Counted from the stretch's first letter, positions 17,056 to 34,807 are shown. The stretch is 64,000 bases of DNA from Aselliscus stoliczkanus (GCA_033961575.1 CM066732.1:56242001-56306000), one strand, 5' to 3'. The notes: generated by a model from the sequence alone, not told the origin. A program made the numbers and translations.

Positions 17056-20000
17056 ATGTGGATCAGCTGGTGGCTCTGGCCCCTGGTGGCCGTCTGCACC
17101 GCAGACCATTTCCGGAAAGAGGCAGAGAGAATTATGCAGGCCACACCTGTCATTGACGGGTAAGCGGCCACTCGAGGGACAGGGCTGGATCCGAGGCTGG
17201 GGTCCGGGGTCTGGGGCAGGGAATGCAGGAGCAAAACCTCGTGCCCCTAACGAGGCAGGCGCTGATCTGGGCTCGCCAACTGTTCCAGGCCTTGCCCTCT
17301 GCAGGCCTGTGTTCTGGGGGCCTGTACGGAACGGGGCAGGAAGGAGGCACGTGGTGAGGCCCCCAGGACTCCCCACAACTTGGCCCCCCCCACACTCAGG
17401 GGCCAGACCCCTGCTCAGAGTGGGAGCCGGGGCGGAGGGACATCTCCCCGCAGCCACAGCATTCCCACAGCTGAGGCTGCAGGGCGGTGGCGTCCAGCAC
17501 AGGCCCCGAGGCCTCTCGTGGCCTTCCTCCCAGAGACCCTTTCCTCATGCCCAGCCCGCTGCGTGCACCTGCGCGTGGGCCGTCAGGGGCTTGACTTCAC
17601 CGCAATGCTTGGAGGCATCTCACACTTCAAAGCCCCAGACCAAACCCCTGCGGCCCCACTTCCAGCCAAGACCCTGATGACCCCTTGTCACTCCTTCTCT
17701 GAGGTCACAGCCAACCTGGCAGCGTGTGTCTCCTCCACCTCCCAATGCATTTGCACCGACCCCCACTCCACGCTGTGCTAAGCATGTGAGCCACTGACTC
17801 TCCCTTGTTTCCTGGCCAAAGTCTGGTCCCAGCCCTGCAATCAGAGGGGTTGTGGGGACATACGCCCCAGCGCCTGTCCTTCCTGCGCAGGGCCCCGCTC
17901 CCCGTGACTCCCAGCCAGCCTGGCCTGTCACCCACAGGCTCGGCGCTCCAGGCGGGCTCACACTGTCCACTCTTGGGCCCTCTGGGACCCCTGCGTGGCG
18001 CCCGTGCGCACCTGCCCAGGAATGGCGCTGGCGCACACTGCGCTCTCAGGGCTGGGGTGCTAAGGACAGCTCCGCACGTGCCGGGCGCATGGTCAGGCTC
18101 CTATGTGTGCAGTCGTCACTGTTTGGCAGATGCCTCTGGGTTTTGTTGGACAAAAAGTTCTGCAAGGAAAGCAGAGAAAACAGGGGCCTGGGGGAACACA
18201 GGTGAGGGGACAGGGCGCACCCTGGACATGTCCCCTGCCTACTCTCTGCCTCCGAGGGCCCTTCCATTCCTCTGTGCACATGCTCAGAGGGCCAGCACTG
18301 CGAGCCCGGGCAGCCGTTCCCTCATTCCGGGGGCTTGAGCATCTGGGCACAGAGGAGGAGTCCAAGTTCAAGTATCAGGCCTGTCTAGAGGACCATGTGA
18401 GCAGTAAGACGGCTCAAAGAGCCCAGGCAGTCGGAAATCCTCAGGGAGCTGGGATTGTTCAAAGAAGGAGAAAGCTAAGACTAGGCTGATAGAACCCAAA
18501 CCAACAACAGACCAGTTAGTATTAGCTATCCTTCTAGGTAAGAGAGCCAACTAAATGGCTTCAACAACAGAGATGTCCAGAGGGCGTCCCGGCAAGGTGT
18601 TCCGCAGCTCCAGGGATCTGTGGTCTCCACTCCCACAGTCACCTCATGGTCATAAAGTAGCTGCACTGCCTCCGGCCATCACACCTGCACACCACCTAGC
18701 AGGAATAAGGAAGGGATACCCAAAGGGCAAAGGATGAGCAACAGCTATCTGTCAAAGACAGCCTTTGGAAGCTGCCACAAGGTGGACTTGGTCACATGGC
18801 CACGCCCAGCTACAAAGGGGCAGGAAGGATCTTTCATTTCAAACAGCCATGTGCCCTGCTAGAAAAGGGGCAGGGAGCATTACCAAGGAAAAGGAGGAGA
18901 ATAGGTAACGGGCAAGCAGCAGTCTCTCCCATACCAGCTGCCGTGTTTGTGTTCAGCACGTGCCAGCCCTCGGACACTCGCCTCTGCCCTTGAGTAGGCT
19001 GCCACCACTGCTGAGGACACTCAGATAAGGAGGTGGGCCCGGCAGACTCCAGGACAGCAGCGCTGACCCTAGGGCTGAGGCGGCCTCTGTCCCCCGCTTT
19101 GGGTTCCAGCGAAAGGAGGAGGGAGGAGCAAAGGACCCCTCCCTCCTGGTGGGGCCCTGGGTGGCAGCTGGAGGGGGCTGGATTTCTTAGACAGGCTGAG
19201 GGTCCTCGGGCAAAGGCATAAGGTCGCCTGCAGAGGCCCTGCCCAGCCTGCCCCAGGGACAGCGCCCACCCCTGTAGTGAGGCGGTGCCCACCACTCAGG
19301 CAGCAAAGGTGTCCTAACCCCCAGCCCCGTGCTGTAACGTCAGTCACATCTCACAATTCACAGAATATTGCCTCTCCCCTAGAGGGGCAGGGACTAGAAG
19401 CAGGGACAGCTTCTAGTGTCTGAGATGCAGGTCAGAGAGATAGGGGTGGCACGGGGGGGGGCAGGCATCCCCAGGACAAAGCCCCCTCCACACCCAGGCC
19501 ACCCACAGCCCCTCTGTCATCAGATTAGGGACCGACCCCGGAGGGAGCCTGCTGAGATGTCCCGTGTGTGTGTGTGCATGTTTGCGTGTGCATGTGTGCG
19601 CTCTGACTAAAGCTCAGATTCCAACTGGAGGGTCTACCTGGGCCTGAGACCCTGCATTTCTGATCAGCCCAGGTACCCGTGCTGCTTCCACACACACAGC
19701 AAGTGGGCAGAGGCCAGGCAGGGGGTCTGGGGGCCCAGGTCCGAGTGGCCACCCTGACCTGCTCGGGCCCTCCTCCTGACCCCCGTCAGGCACAACGACC
19801 TGCCCTGGCAGCTGCTAAAGAAGTTCAACAATCAGCTTCGGAACCAGGAGGCCAACCTGACCAGTCTGGCCGACACGCACACCAGTATCCCCAAGCTGAA
19901 GGCTGGGTTTGTGGGGGGCCAGGTACAGTCCACTGCGCTCAGCTATGTCGGGCTCCATCCTTCTCGTCCATTGGTCCTGGCTAAGGGGCAGCCCCTCCCT

Positions 20001-22264
20001 GGTGGCAGCACACCCCATCCTCTTGGGACCACGGGTCCTTGGAGGGGACTCTGGACGCCACCCGGGCTGTGGGGACGGCTTCCAAGACGGGAGGGCACAC
20101 AGGGAGGCTGGGACCCGGGCCAGGCCTCGAGCCTCTCCCTTGGCCCCAGTTCTGGTCTGCGTACACGCCCTGCGACACCCAGAACAAAGACGCCGTGAGG
20201 CGGACGCTGGAGCAGATCGACGTCATCCAGCGCATGTGCCAGATGTACCCTGAGACCTTCGCGTGTGTCACCAACAGCCAAGGTGGGTCCCACACCACCC
20301 TGGCCCTGTCCTGAGCAGACGCTGCTACAGCGGCTCAGCTGTTTCTTAGGGCCAAGCGCCCCCTGGCGCCCAGTGCTCACCGCCCCGGCTGGGCTCTGCT
20401 CACAGGCATCCGACAAGCCTTCCGGGAGGGGAAGGTGGCCAGTCTGGTGGGCGTGGAGGGCGGCCACTCCATCGACAGCAGCCTGGGCGTCCTGCGGGCC
20501 CTCTACCACCTGGGCATGCGGTACCTGACCCTCACACACAGCTGCAACACGCCCTGGTGAGTGAGCCCGCGGAGGCCCAGGCGGCACCCTCCTCTTCTGT
20601 GAGTCCCCAGCGGGGGGATGACCACTCGGCCCCCCACCCCCGCTCTCCTCTCTCCCAGGGCCGACAACTGGCTGGTGGACAGCGGGGATGATGAGGCCCA
20701 CAGCCAAGGCCTGTCAGCCTTTGGGCAGGTGAGTGTGGGCGAGGGGAGGCCAGGACCACGGTCACCCTCAGCAGAGATGTGGCCCAGGACACAGTGTCTC
20801 AACTCCCAGGACCTGTTTCCTCACCTGCAAAATGGAGCTGGCACGGGTGGTCCCAGCGTGGGTATTCAGCTGGAACCCACTGGTCATCAGCCTGTCCCCA
20901 GCCTTCTAGCCACCACCCAGCAAGAGGCCCCTGCCCAAGTGCCCTCCCCCCATACACAGACCTCTGCGGGAGGGGTGCGGGGTGCTGCAGTGAACCCCAG
21001 AAAGCCTGAGGACACAGGTGTGCAGTGCAGCCTGCCTGGCCCAGGGTGCCCCCGGGCTGGGCTCTCCTGGACCCCTGAGCCCCATCTCCCCTCAGAGCGT
21101 GGTGAGGGAGATGAACCGGCTGGGCATCCTCATCGACCTGGCCCACGTGTCCGTGGCCACCATGAAGGCCACCCTGAAGCTGTCCAAGGCCCCCGTCATC
21201 TTCAGCCACTCCTCAGCCTACACGCTGTGTGCACACCGGCGCAACGTGCCGGACGACGTGCTGCAGCTGGTGGTGAGCGCGTCTGCCCTGCCCTGTCCCG
21301 GGAGAGAGCACCTCTCTCCCTCCCAGCCCTCAGCCCCACCTTCCTCCTCCCGAGCAGAACCAGACGGGCAGCCTGGTGATGGTCAACTTCTACAATGACT
21401 ATGTTTCCTGCAAAAAGGAGGCCACCCTGTCCCAAGTAGCGGGTAGGTGGCCGTCAGCAGTGGGCAGCCGAGTGGGCAGGGCCTCTCGCAGGACCCACAC
21501 CTATCGCTTCCCCCTCCAGACCACCTGGACCACATCAAGAAGGTGGCAGGCGCCGGAGCGGTGGGCTTTGGTGGGGACTTCGATGGTGTTTCAAGGTAAG
21601 GGCCCACAGAGACTGTCCTGTGCATGAGCTGGGGGGGGCCATGACCCCCCATGAATGTGTCATGAGGGGCTGGGGGAGGGAAGTGCGTCCTGAGGACCTT
21701 CCCAGCATGTGGTGTTGCTCTGAAGGCCACTTCACTGGACCCCCAGTGCAGCAGGAGAGGGGGAGGCATGGGCAGGGCAGTGGCTTCTGGGGCGATGGAT
21801 GGCCCCTGGGCCCGCAACCCCAGGGCTGCAGAGCCCAGTTCTCTGTGCCCTCACCTCAGGCTCCCCTCGGGGCTTGAGGACGTGTCCAAGTACCCAGACC
21901 TGGTCGCTGAGCTGCTCAGGAGGCAGTGGACAGAGGAGGAGGTCAAGGGCGTCCTGGCTATCAACCTGCTGAGGGTCTTTGAGGCCGTGGAGCAGGTGAG
22001 CGGTCCGCGGTGCGCGCCCCCCCCCGACCACCAGCACCACTCCCTCACCCCGTGGCGGGCAGGCACGCAGGCGGCCCAACCTGTGCCTGTCCCCAGGTGA
22101 GCGATCACACACAAAGTCCTGAGGAGGAGCCCATCCCACTGGAGGAGCTGGAGACTTCCTGCAGGACCAAGTACGGCTACTCAGAGGCCCCCAGCCTCCA
22201 CCAGCAGCCAGGGGCCCTGCTGACCTCCCTCGCCCCCCTCCTCCTCAGCCTGTGTCTTCTGTGA
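17056..22264 (+). CDS. DPEP1: DPEP1, renal membrane dipeptidase
   Basis: A zinc dipeptidase on the outer cell surface, held by a GPI anchor; the family hydrolyses dipeptides, leukotriene D4 and carbapenems. Exons: 17056-17159, 19790-19922, 20150-20282, 20406-20556, 20659-20728, 21096-21272, 21358-21442, 21520-21595, 21860-21995, 22097-22264. They join in phase into 410 aa (human 411). The start codon opens a 16-residue signal peptide ([16 protein letters not shown]). Zinc ligands are intact: H36 and D38 (GHND), E141 (VEGGHS), H214 (LAHVS), H235 (FSHSS); D304 (FGGDFDG) is also present. C377 matches the human interchain disulfide position. The last 16 residues are hydrophobic, as a GPI signal requires. 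Glycosylation sites differ from human (see findings). A weak TATA-like CATAAAT at 16921 could serve the promoter; noncoding exons were not resolved. Confidence 0.97.
17160..19789 (+). other. DPEP1 first coding intron
   Basis: A 2.63-kb intron with GTAAGC donor and CCCCGTCAG acceptor. No further exon was seen. A TG-rich microsatellite lies at 19563-19602. Confidence 0.7.
19563..19602. repeat. (TG)n microsatellite in DPEP1 intron
   Basis: A short imperfect GTGTGTGTGTGCATG tract about 190 bases upstream of the second coding exon. Confidence 0.75.
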
Positions 22265-22443
22265 CACAGCCGGGACCCAAATCCCTGGGACTCCTGAAGC
22301 TTGGGGGAGACTGTGGCCATCTGAGCAGCCAAGACTCCACAAGCACTGTCCCCTATGCATGAGGACTGGCCCGTCCAGAGCAGACCCCTGGGCTCACCTG
22401 GGCTTCATGCTGCGGCAGCGCGGGGCACAGGCCAGTAACCCTC

Positions 22444-22449
22444 AATAAA
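22444..22449 (+). other. AATAAA polyadenylation signal of DPEP1
   Basis: Canonical hexamer 180 bases after the DPEP1 stop codon, followed within 30 bases by a GT-rich stretch (GAGGGTGTGTC). Confidence 0.88.
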
Positions 22450-22675
22450 GGCAACGATCCTTTTGAGTCCTGAGGGTGTGTCATCAGCACCCTAGCCCTC
22501 AACATGGCTCCTGCGCACCCCAACGCAAATTGGGTGAAATGGCCCAGGCTGGACATCCGGACACAGGAGAACTGAGCTTTGGTAGGGAGGGGCCAGAAAG
22601 GGCTGGGGTCCGAAACAGGGCTTCGCATGAACATTGCTGGGGGGCCTACAAAATCACACGGTCCAGGCTCCAGCA

Positions 22676-23512
22676 CCCCCCACACACGTGTACACATGTG
22701 CACGCACCCCCCCATATCCTCAGTGAGGCATGTGCACACACACCTGCACATGCACATACCTACACACCCACATCGTGATGCACACACCTGCACACACACA
22801 CCCACATCCCGTGATGCACACACCTGCACACACACACCCACATCTCGTGATGCACACACCCGCACATGCACACACACACCCGCATTCCGTGATGCACACA
22901 CCCGCACATGCACACACACACATCCTGTGATGCACACACCTGCACATGCACACACATCCTGTGATGCACACACCCGCACATGCACACACATACCCACATC
23001 CTGTGATGCACACACCTGCATGCACACACACACATCCTGTGATGCACACACCTGCATGCACACCCACCCACCCACATCCTGTGATGCACACACCTGCACA
23101 TGCACACACACAGCCACATCCTGTGATGCACACACCTGCACACACACACCCACATCCCGTGATGCACACACCCGCACATGCACACACACACCCGCATTCC
23201 GTGATGCACACACCCGCAGAGGCACACACACACACATCCTGTGATGCACACACCTGCACATGCACACACTCACATCCTGTGATGCACACACCCGCACATG
23301 CACACACATACCCACATCCTGTGATGCACACACCTGCATGCACACACACATCCTGTGATGCACACACCTGCATGCACACCCACCCACCCACATCCTGTGA
23401 TGCACACACCTGCACATGCACACACACACACATCCTGTGATGCACACATCCGCACATACACACACACACATCCTGTGATGCACGCATGCACACACACCCC
23501 CACACACCCAGG
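22676..23512. repeat. CA-rich minisatellite array downstream of DPEP1
   Basis: About twenty copies of a variable unit of roughly 35-45 bp, each containing TGTGATGCACACACC followed by a CA-rich stretch. Higher-order order is visible: a run of several units at 22815-23035 recurs in nearly the same order at 23150-23400. Long open frames on both strands (up to 384 codons) are a by-product of the repeat; their translations are Cys-Val-His or His-Thr-Pro monotony with no promoter or homology. Confidence 0.93.
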
Positions 23513-24078
23513 TCTGGAGCAGAAAGGGCTCTTGGGGCCCACTCCTGCAGGGTCTCTTCCGACATGGGCACAGCTGGCCCAGCAGGGCATGGACAGCTTC
23601 CTGGAACGGGCAGGCAAAGCACCCACTCTGGACATTCGGTGATGTCTTGAGACGAAAGGCCTAGTGGGTGACAGACCCAGGGCGGGACCCAGCACATCAC
23701 TGCTGCCACCTTCCCAGGCCCCCGAGAATGCTGCTTGTGGACAGCGCAGGCTTCAGCACTGGGGGTGGGTCGGTCTGACAGGGCAGGAATTCCTCTGCCC
23801 CTGACTCCTACTGGTGTGAATTCCCCGGAGGCCGCCTATCTCACAGGAGGCAGGTGACCTGCCCAGAGGTGCCTGCGGGTCCCCCAGGCCCTGGGAGCCA
23901 GCCAGGGGCCTGAGTGGGCTTGGAGCCCTGCCTGAGCTGGGGCAGTCTGTGGTCCTGCCTCTCGCCCCCAGCCAGCACCCTGTCCAGGTGGATCTAAAGT
24001 GACCAGAAAGGGCAAATGGGGGCATCTGCTGACCACTTAGGCTTCAAGACTAGTCTTGAGTGTTAACCACATTAAAAA

Positions 24079-24268
24079 CACCCAGAGCTGCCACGAGCGG
24101 CCGTCCAATGGCCGGCAAGCAACTGCCTCAGCCCGGAAGAGCACAGGGATCACAATACCCACATGGGCCAGTGAGGTGACGTCCTCCACGGCTGGACTGA
24201 CGAGCCAAAGGACAGTAACTTGTCTGTTCCCCTCCCCCAATTCCCCAATAAAAATATCACAAAAACAA
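24079..24268 (+). mobile_element. 5'-truncated SINE, second group
   Basis: Retains the 3' half: GCAACTGCCTCAGCCCGGAAG, then CCCACATGGGCCAGTGAGGTG, the AACTTGTCTGTTCCCCTCCC end and an AATAAAAAT-type tail. The tRNA-like head is missing. It is the same family as the copies at 40798, 55181 and 63197. Confidence 0.8.
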
Positions 24269-26981
24269 GCCACCCAGAGCACCCCACCCCCCAAATACCC
24301 TTGCTCCTGGAGATCTGCTGTCCCACCTCAACTCTTCACACCCGTTGTTCTTCCATCCCCTCATGCCCACCTCGGGGCGGAAACACATGCTTTTTCCAAG
24401 GATGGTCTGGGGGTCCTGGTAACCCGGCACAGAGGCAGGCCTGAGGCTGGAGCCCCACCACGGCGTGGAGCCCCGTCTTGGGGTGCAGGCACATTTCCTA
24501 GGCGGACAGGACACCCTCCCGGCCCGTCTCCCCTGCGAAGACCCACATCAGCACCTTCCAAGGCCAATGCACAAGCAGCCTGAGGGTTCAGGTGTGGGGG
24601 GCAGCAGACGGCACAGCCGGAGCCGTGGCTGGTCACCAGGCAGTTACGAGTGACGGGGAGCCAGACGGAAACCTGCCATCAGTGCACGCTGGTGGTTCCA
24701 GGGCTCACGGAGGGTGCACAGACATGGCTTGCGCTGCACACGAGAATAACTCACACCCACAGGTCCATGTTGATGTAAATAATGGAATAAGAAGTAGGGG
24801 CAGAACAGAACTGCAGACACAAAACCACCACCACTGTTGTTCCAAGAAGACTTGATGGCACGAGTCAAGGGCATCATACGACAACATCTGCATGTTTGCA
24901 ATCTTCAAATTTCTCCCCACAAAACACTCAATAGAGGAGAAATGTTAACTTTTGGGGGCGCAGTCTGGACACTACCTGTCCCAGGTGAGTGACAAGGTGG
25001 TGACGTGCTGAGACACTGAGGAAGCTATGCCACTTCTGTGGGATTCCCACCACAGCTGGGCCCTCAATGTTGTCACATGGAAACACCACCCCAACCCTAG
25101 TGGAGGGACTGGCCAGTGCACCCCGAAAGCATCCAGGTCACGAAGACAAAGAAACAGGAGGGCTGTGCCAGATGGGGGACGCAGGTGTGACAAGTTCGTA
25201 GTATTGGGTGGCTTCCTCTTAGGTGGGGATGTACCTGAGCAGGAAGTGGTCCACGAGAGTACAAACCATGTACTTGGCAACTTTTAAGAAGTTTAAAATT
25301 ATTTCAAGGTAAAATCTTTACAAAAAAGTAAACTTCCGGGTTCTGACTCCATCTGTCTGGGTGGGGCCTTGCACCACCCCACCTGTCTTCTTCCAGGTAT
25401 GCCCAGGCTCCTGCGTGGAGAGCTGGACAGTCAGAGGGTCCCACCTGTGGCTCCCCCACCCCAAGGCCACCAAAGAAAACCTGGAGAAATTTCTCAGGGA
25501 TCAATCTGTTTACTTACAACAGCATTTTAGGAAAAGGGCAAATATACCCAGTGCCCTTTGATGAGCAGCAGCCTGCCCCCCCACCCCCACCGGGACTAGG
25601 ACACCAACAGCCAGCATGTGGGCACCCCGAGGGTCCAGACCAGGGAGTAAGGCTAGACGCGCCCCAGCCCCACTCTCACCAAGGCTGCCGCCCCCCACAA
25701 TTATCACACAGAACACCCACGGGCTCCCAAGCCCAGGAAGAACCAAATGCAAAAGTCCAAGTAAGGTGTCCAGCGCTCTGTTCACAAGTGCCACTGCTGT
25801 GAGGACGTAGGACAGCAAGAGTCGGGGAAGGGCTGGTCCGGGTGTTCAGCAGTAGAGCTGGCCCTGGTCAGTACAACCACGCAGCTCCCACCAGCCCACG
25901 CCAGGAGGAGGCTCAGACCCAACGCTACGCACCTGCTGCCTGCTCCTATTTTGGCAAAATAAAACCCCAACCCCAAACCCTCAAAACAAAAACCAAAATA
26001 GCTTCAAGAAAACAAAGTACACGTCAGGAACTGGAAACCAGAAAGTGCAGCCTGTCCCTCAGTCATCCCAGGTCATCAGGAGACACCTGCTGCTCTCTCC
26101 CGGACATGTGGTCACTGTCAGCCCTGTCGAGGGCAGCTCTCCTGAGCTCCCGTCAGCCAATCGGGCTTCCAAGGTCAACGGTGTGAGCACGCAAGGCAGA
26201 AGAGGCCAGCCGGGGAGGCACCCCATAATTACCGTGCCAGGAGACACTGACACAGGGAACCCCCGAGGACCATGAGGCTGCCTGCTCTGCGACAGGGATG
26301 GGGCCTTGGCACAGACTGGGTTCCAAGGGGCCACACAGCACATACCCAGGAACCCTCCGGAAGTGGCAGTGGAGAGAAGACAAGGCCCCCCCAGGATGGG
26401 CACCCCCAAGGGCTCAGCAAGCTGGCAGGAGTGCAGGTCTAGGCTGCAGGGACCCAGATCCGAGCCCGAGACGTTCTGCAAAGGCCACAGGGGCAGCATC
26501 TGCTGGGTGGCCCTAAAGGACGTCCTCCACACCTCCTGGGGGGCGCTGTCTGGGGCTGCATCTGTCCACAGGGTACGGCGACCCCTGCCCGGAGCTGGAG
26601 GGTCTGGCAGCACCAGGGGCCCCACCCCCACCCCCCGCCCCAGCTGACGGCCAGCAGCACCTCTGCCAGCACACGGTGCCATCACACTGGCCAGTCCCCG
26701 TTAACGCCTCAGAGGGTGGGGACAGAGGGAGCCGCAGGTTCTCCAGCTGGCTGGCCCAGAGTTACAGGAATTACTCACAAAAGTCAGAAGTCTGTGCAAA
26801 CTCACCCACCAAGACAGAGACCCACCACCCAGCCGAAGAGAACAGGACAGTTCCCAGGCTGGCAGGTGAGGGTGACGGCTGTGGCTGCAGAGTCGGCAGA
26901 AAGGCAAGACGCAGTGGGGGGTCGGCCTTCCCTCACGGCGCTCCCCGCACCCCAGGGAGAGGCGGCACGCTGCGGTGGCCA
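24269..26981 (-). other. Presumed CHMP1A 3' UTR and downstream intergenic DNA
   Basis: Sequence 3' of the CHMP1A stop codon. No coding exon was recognised. I saw no canonical AATAAA on the minus strand (TTTATT on plus); a weak AGTAAA variant lies near 25509, about 1.5 kb from the stop. The 3' end is therefore not fixed. Confidence 0.45.
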
Positions 26982-32107
<5,126 letters not shown>

Positions 32108-34229
32108 GGCCAGTCCCGAAGCGGCAGCCCTCGAAAGGCGGACGGACGGGGTCTGCCGGCGACGCCCAACGCCCCGACCAACTCGGCCGGGCGGCAGCTT
32201 CCGGGTGGGCTCCGCCACTTCCGGCGGCAGGGCCTCTCGCGAGAGCCAGGGCGGGGCCGCGAGCGGAGGCGTTGCCGTGGCGACAGCGCGCGCGCCGAGG
32301 GCGGGGCCTACGTGACAGGCGCGAGCCAAACCCGGGACAGGCAGAGGGCGCCCGGCGCGGGTGGGCTCGCCTACGGGGCTCAGCAGGAGCGAACCCGAAC
32401 CCGGGGAAGGCGCGCGCCCGCGAGGGCCGCGGGGTGCCCGTCCCGCCGACGCCCGAGTCCTGGCTGATGGCCCCGGGACTCTTTCCACCCGCGGAGTACC
32501 CACGCGCAGGGAAACGCAGTGACCCAGGTCTTCGCAGCCGTCTGACCTCCTTCTGGACCAAAGCAGAACGCTACAGAGGGATGCCCTGGGTCTGCTCAGT
32601 TATAGGCCTAATTAATTATTCCTGTGCTCCAGGTGAGGAGCGAAGCGCGGGGCGCGCCTGCTGGGTGGGCGGGCAGGCGCGCCCAGGAGCCCGACAGCCC
32701 CCGACGCTGAGCCTGCAGACGGCGTCCCTGGTGAGAGGGGCGCCCCGCAGCCGTGACTGTCCTGGGACGCGCCCAGAAGGGGGCAGCCCCGGCTGTTTGG
32801 GGGTGCGGGAAGCAGGGGCCGGGCCAGGCGAGGCTTACAGCGGGGCAGGCCCTCATAGCGCTAGGGCCTCTTTATAGGGGTGAAGACCCAAAGTTCCAGG
32901 TGGAAAATGTAAGTTAGTAAAGGCTCAGGTAAGGTACCTAATGACAGATGCATAAGGCACAGTCGAGGGCCTGGTGGCGCCCAGACACGGGGCGCACGCG
33001 CTTCTGTCTCAGACGGTGGGCCTCTGACACCGCTGTCATTCTTTCCACATCCTGAGACTGGAACAGAAGCTTGGAAGAAAGGCCGCTCCAGAACAGTGAC
33101 AGGTGCGAAGGGACAGGGGAGCTCCTGCCCAGCCACAGGGATCCAGGAGGGAACAGGGATCGAGGAGGGAACTAAAAGGGGACAGCTTGGCAAATGCATT
33201 CACTTCCTAGCAGCCCGCTGTGGCCAGAACTGTCCCTGGGGCAGGGGGATGAGGCCACAGAAGCAGCCAGAATATGAAGTCTTTTATCAGTTTTATCATA
33301 TGGATTGCAGAAATGAAACTGTTAATTAAAACAAGGGAGAGGTGATGGGGTTTGTGCCTTGGATAAACCTTTCTGTCTCCACAATAGAGACCATCCGGGT
33401 CCGCCGGGAGACTGGTCTTAGGCCTGTCACTATGCAGTGGGAACTAATGAGGCAGTGGCAGTAGGAACTAACTACAAAGCACCCAGGAGGTAGAGGCAGT
33501 GGGACCTGCCGAGGAGATGTGGGGAGACGGGGGAGACAAGAGGCTGCGTTTCGGTGACTGTGAGATTGAGTAGTTGGTGGGTGGCACAGGGGAGGCGGGA
33601 GGAATAGTGGCCTGGCAGGGAGAGGGGCTGGGCACGGGCAGGTCCAGAGTGAAGCATCCGGAGGGGCCTGAAGGGCAGGAAGCAGTGTGCAATGAGGCGT
33701 GGGGCTTGGGAGCGAAGCCTGGACTTCAGACCCAAGTTAGAACCCTTGCTTGCAGGTGGAAGGCCACAGGAAGGACCAGAGTCCTGGGGAGGAGCTTTGG
33801 AGAATGTTACCTGTCAGGAGGCTTTTAGGCGCAAGTCACAGAAAAGCCAACCAGAAGTGGCTTTACTGCTGAGGGGTTTGATGTCTCCCAAATAAAGGGC
33901 GTATGTGCACCTACACTTTGCCACCCTCAGTGTCCATGGTCCCCAGATGGCTGGACAGCTCTAGGTGTCACAGCTGCCAGGTCTGTGCCTAGTCTCTGCG
34001 AGGCACTTCTCCTTGCTCTGTATCAGCAAGGAGAGCCTTTTCCTGGCAGGCTCGCCTGGCCAGCCTCTCCAGGATGCATCAACTGCCAATTCCAGGGCTG
34101 GGCCTCTGGCAGCAAGAGGAGATGTGGGCAGGGGACAGCATGCTGCAAAGCCACCAACAGTGTCTGTTGCACTCTCATTTCAGAGGGGTAGAGAGAAGAC
34201 GGGTATAGAAAGCAGAGGGCAGGAGTGAG

Positions 34230-34625
34230 GATGGAGTTTCAAGAAAGAAGGTGAAGAGTGGTTTCTCCATATAATGGAGCATCTTAGAAATAAGCAGGGA
34301 CAAGCTACTGACATATGCAGTGCCGTGGAGGAACCTCCAAAGCTTGATACTGAGTGAAAGAAGCCACGTGTAAAGACCACATATATGATATTCCATTTAT
34401 AGAAAGTGTCCAGAAAAAGCAAATTTATATAGTGGGAAGCCTGGGCTAAGGGTGGGAATGGGAACTGGTCACAAGTGGGCACAGGAGGCCTTTGAGGGTG
34501 ATGAAATGTTGCTAAAACTGGCTCGATGGTCACCCACCCCTGAAAGTTCACTAAAAATCATGGAACTGTATGCTTTAAACAGGTGAATTTCATGGTATGT
34601 AAATTATTCCGCAATAAGGCTCTTA
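34230..34625 (+). mobile_element. LINE-1 3' end fragment
   Basis: Contains the L1 3' signature order: GGAACCTCCAAAGCTTGATA, GTGAAAGAAGCCA, ATGATATTCCATTTATA, GGGTGATGAAATGTT, GTATGCTTTAAACAGGTGAA and TGGTATGTAAATTATTCCGC, closed by an AATAAGG-type end. It is diverged and 5' truncated. Confidence 0.8.
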
Positions 34626-34640
34626 AAAAAGGAAGAGTCA

Positions 34641-34781
34641 GGGCCGGCAGAGTCGCTCAAGAGTGCGAGCTGAGCTCCAAGCAACAGCAATTCAATGCCC
34701 AGCCCAAGCTGAGCTGCCGCTGAGCCGCCAACAGGTGTCAGATTGGCTCAGCTAAAAAATCAAATCAAATCAAATCAAAGA
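34641..34781 (+). mobile_element. tRNA-derived SINE, first group
   Basis: Starts GGGCCGGCAGAGTCGCTCAAG, contains GAGCTCCAAGCAACAGCAAT and GCCAACAGGTGTCAGATTGG, and ends in (AAATC)n. Flanking duplications of the type GCTCTTAAAAAAGGAAGA (34618-34636) and GCTCTAAAAAGGGAAAAG (after 34782) support both ends. It inserted at the tail of the L1 fragment. Confidence 0.85.
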
Positions 34782-34807
34782 AGCTCTAAAAAGGGAAAAG
34801 TGGCAGA

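Noticed and set aside
19943..20707. 254-codon minus-strand frame
   Set aside because: Antisense to DPEP1 exons 3-5 and the introns between them; no splice signals on that strand.
22676..23512. Array read as a possible CRISPR
   Set aside because: Units are contiguous and variable, without unique spacers of constant length, in a mammalian genome.
22353..23709. Very long minus-strand frames (384 and 329 codons) with Cys-Val-His repeats, and plus-strand His-Thr-Pro frames
   Set aside because: They are translations of the CA-rich tandem array in several frames at once, with no promoter, splice logic or homology.
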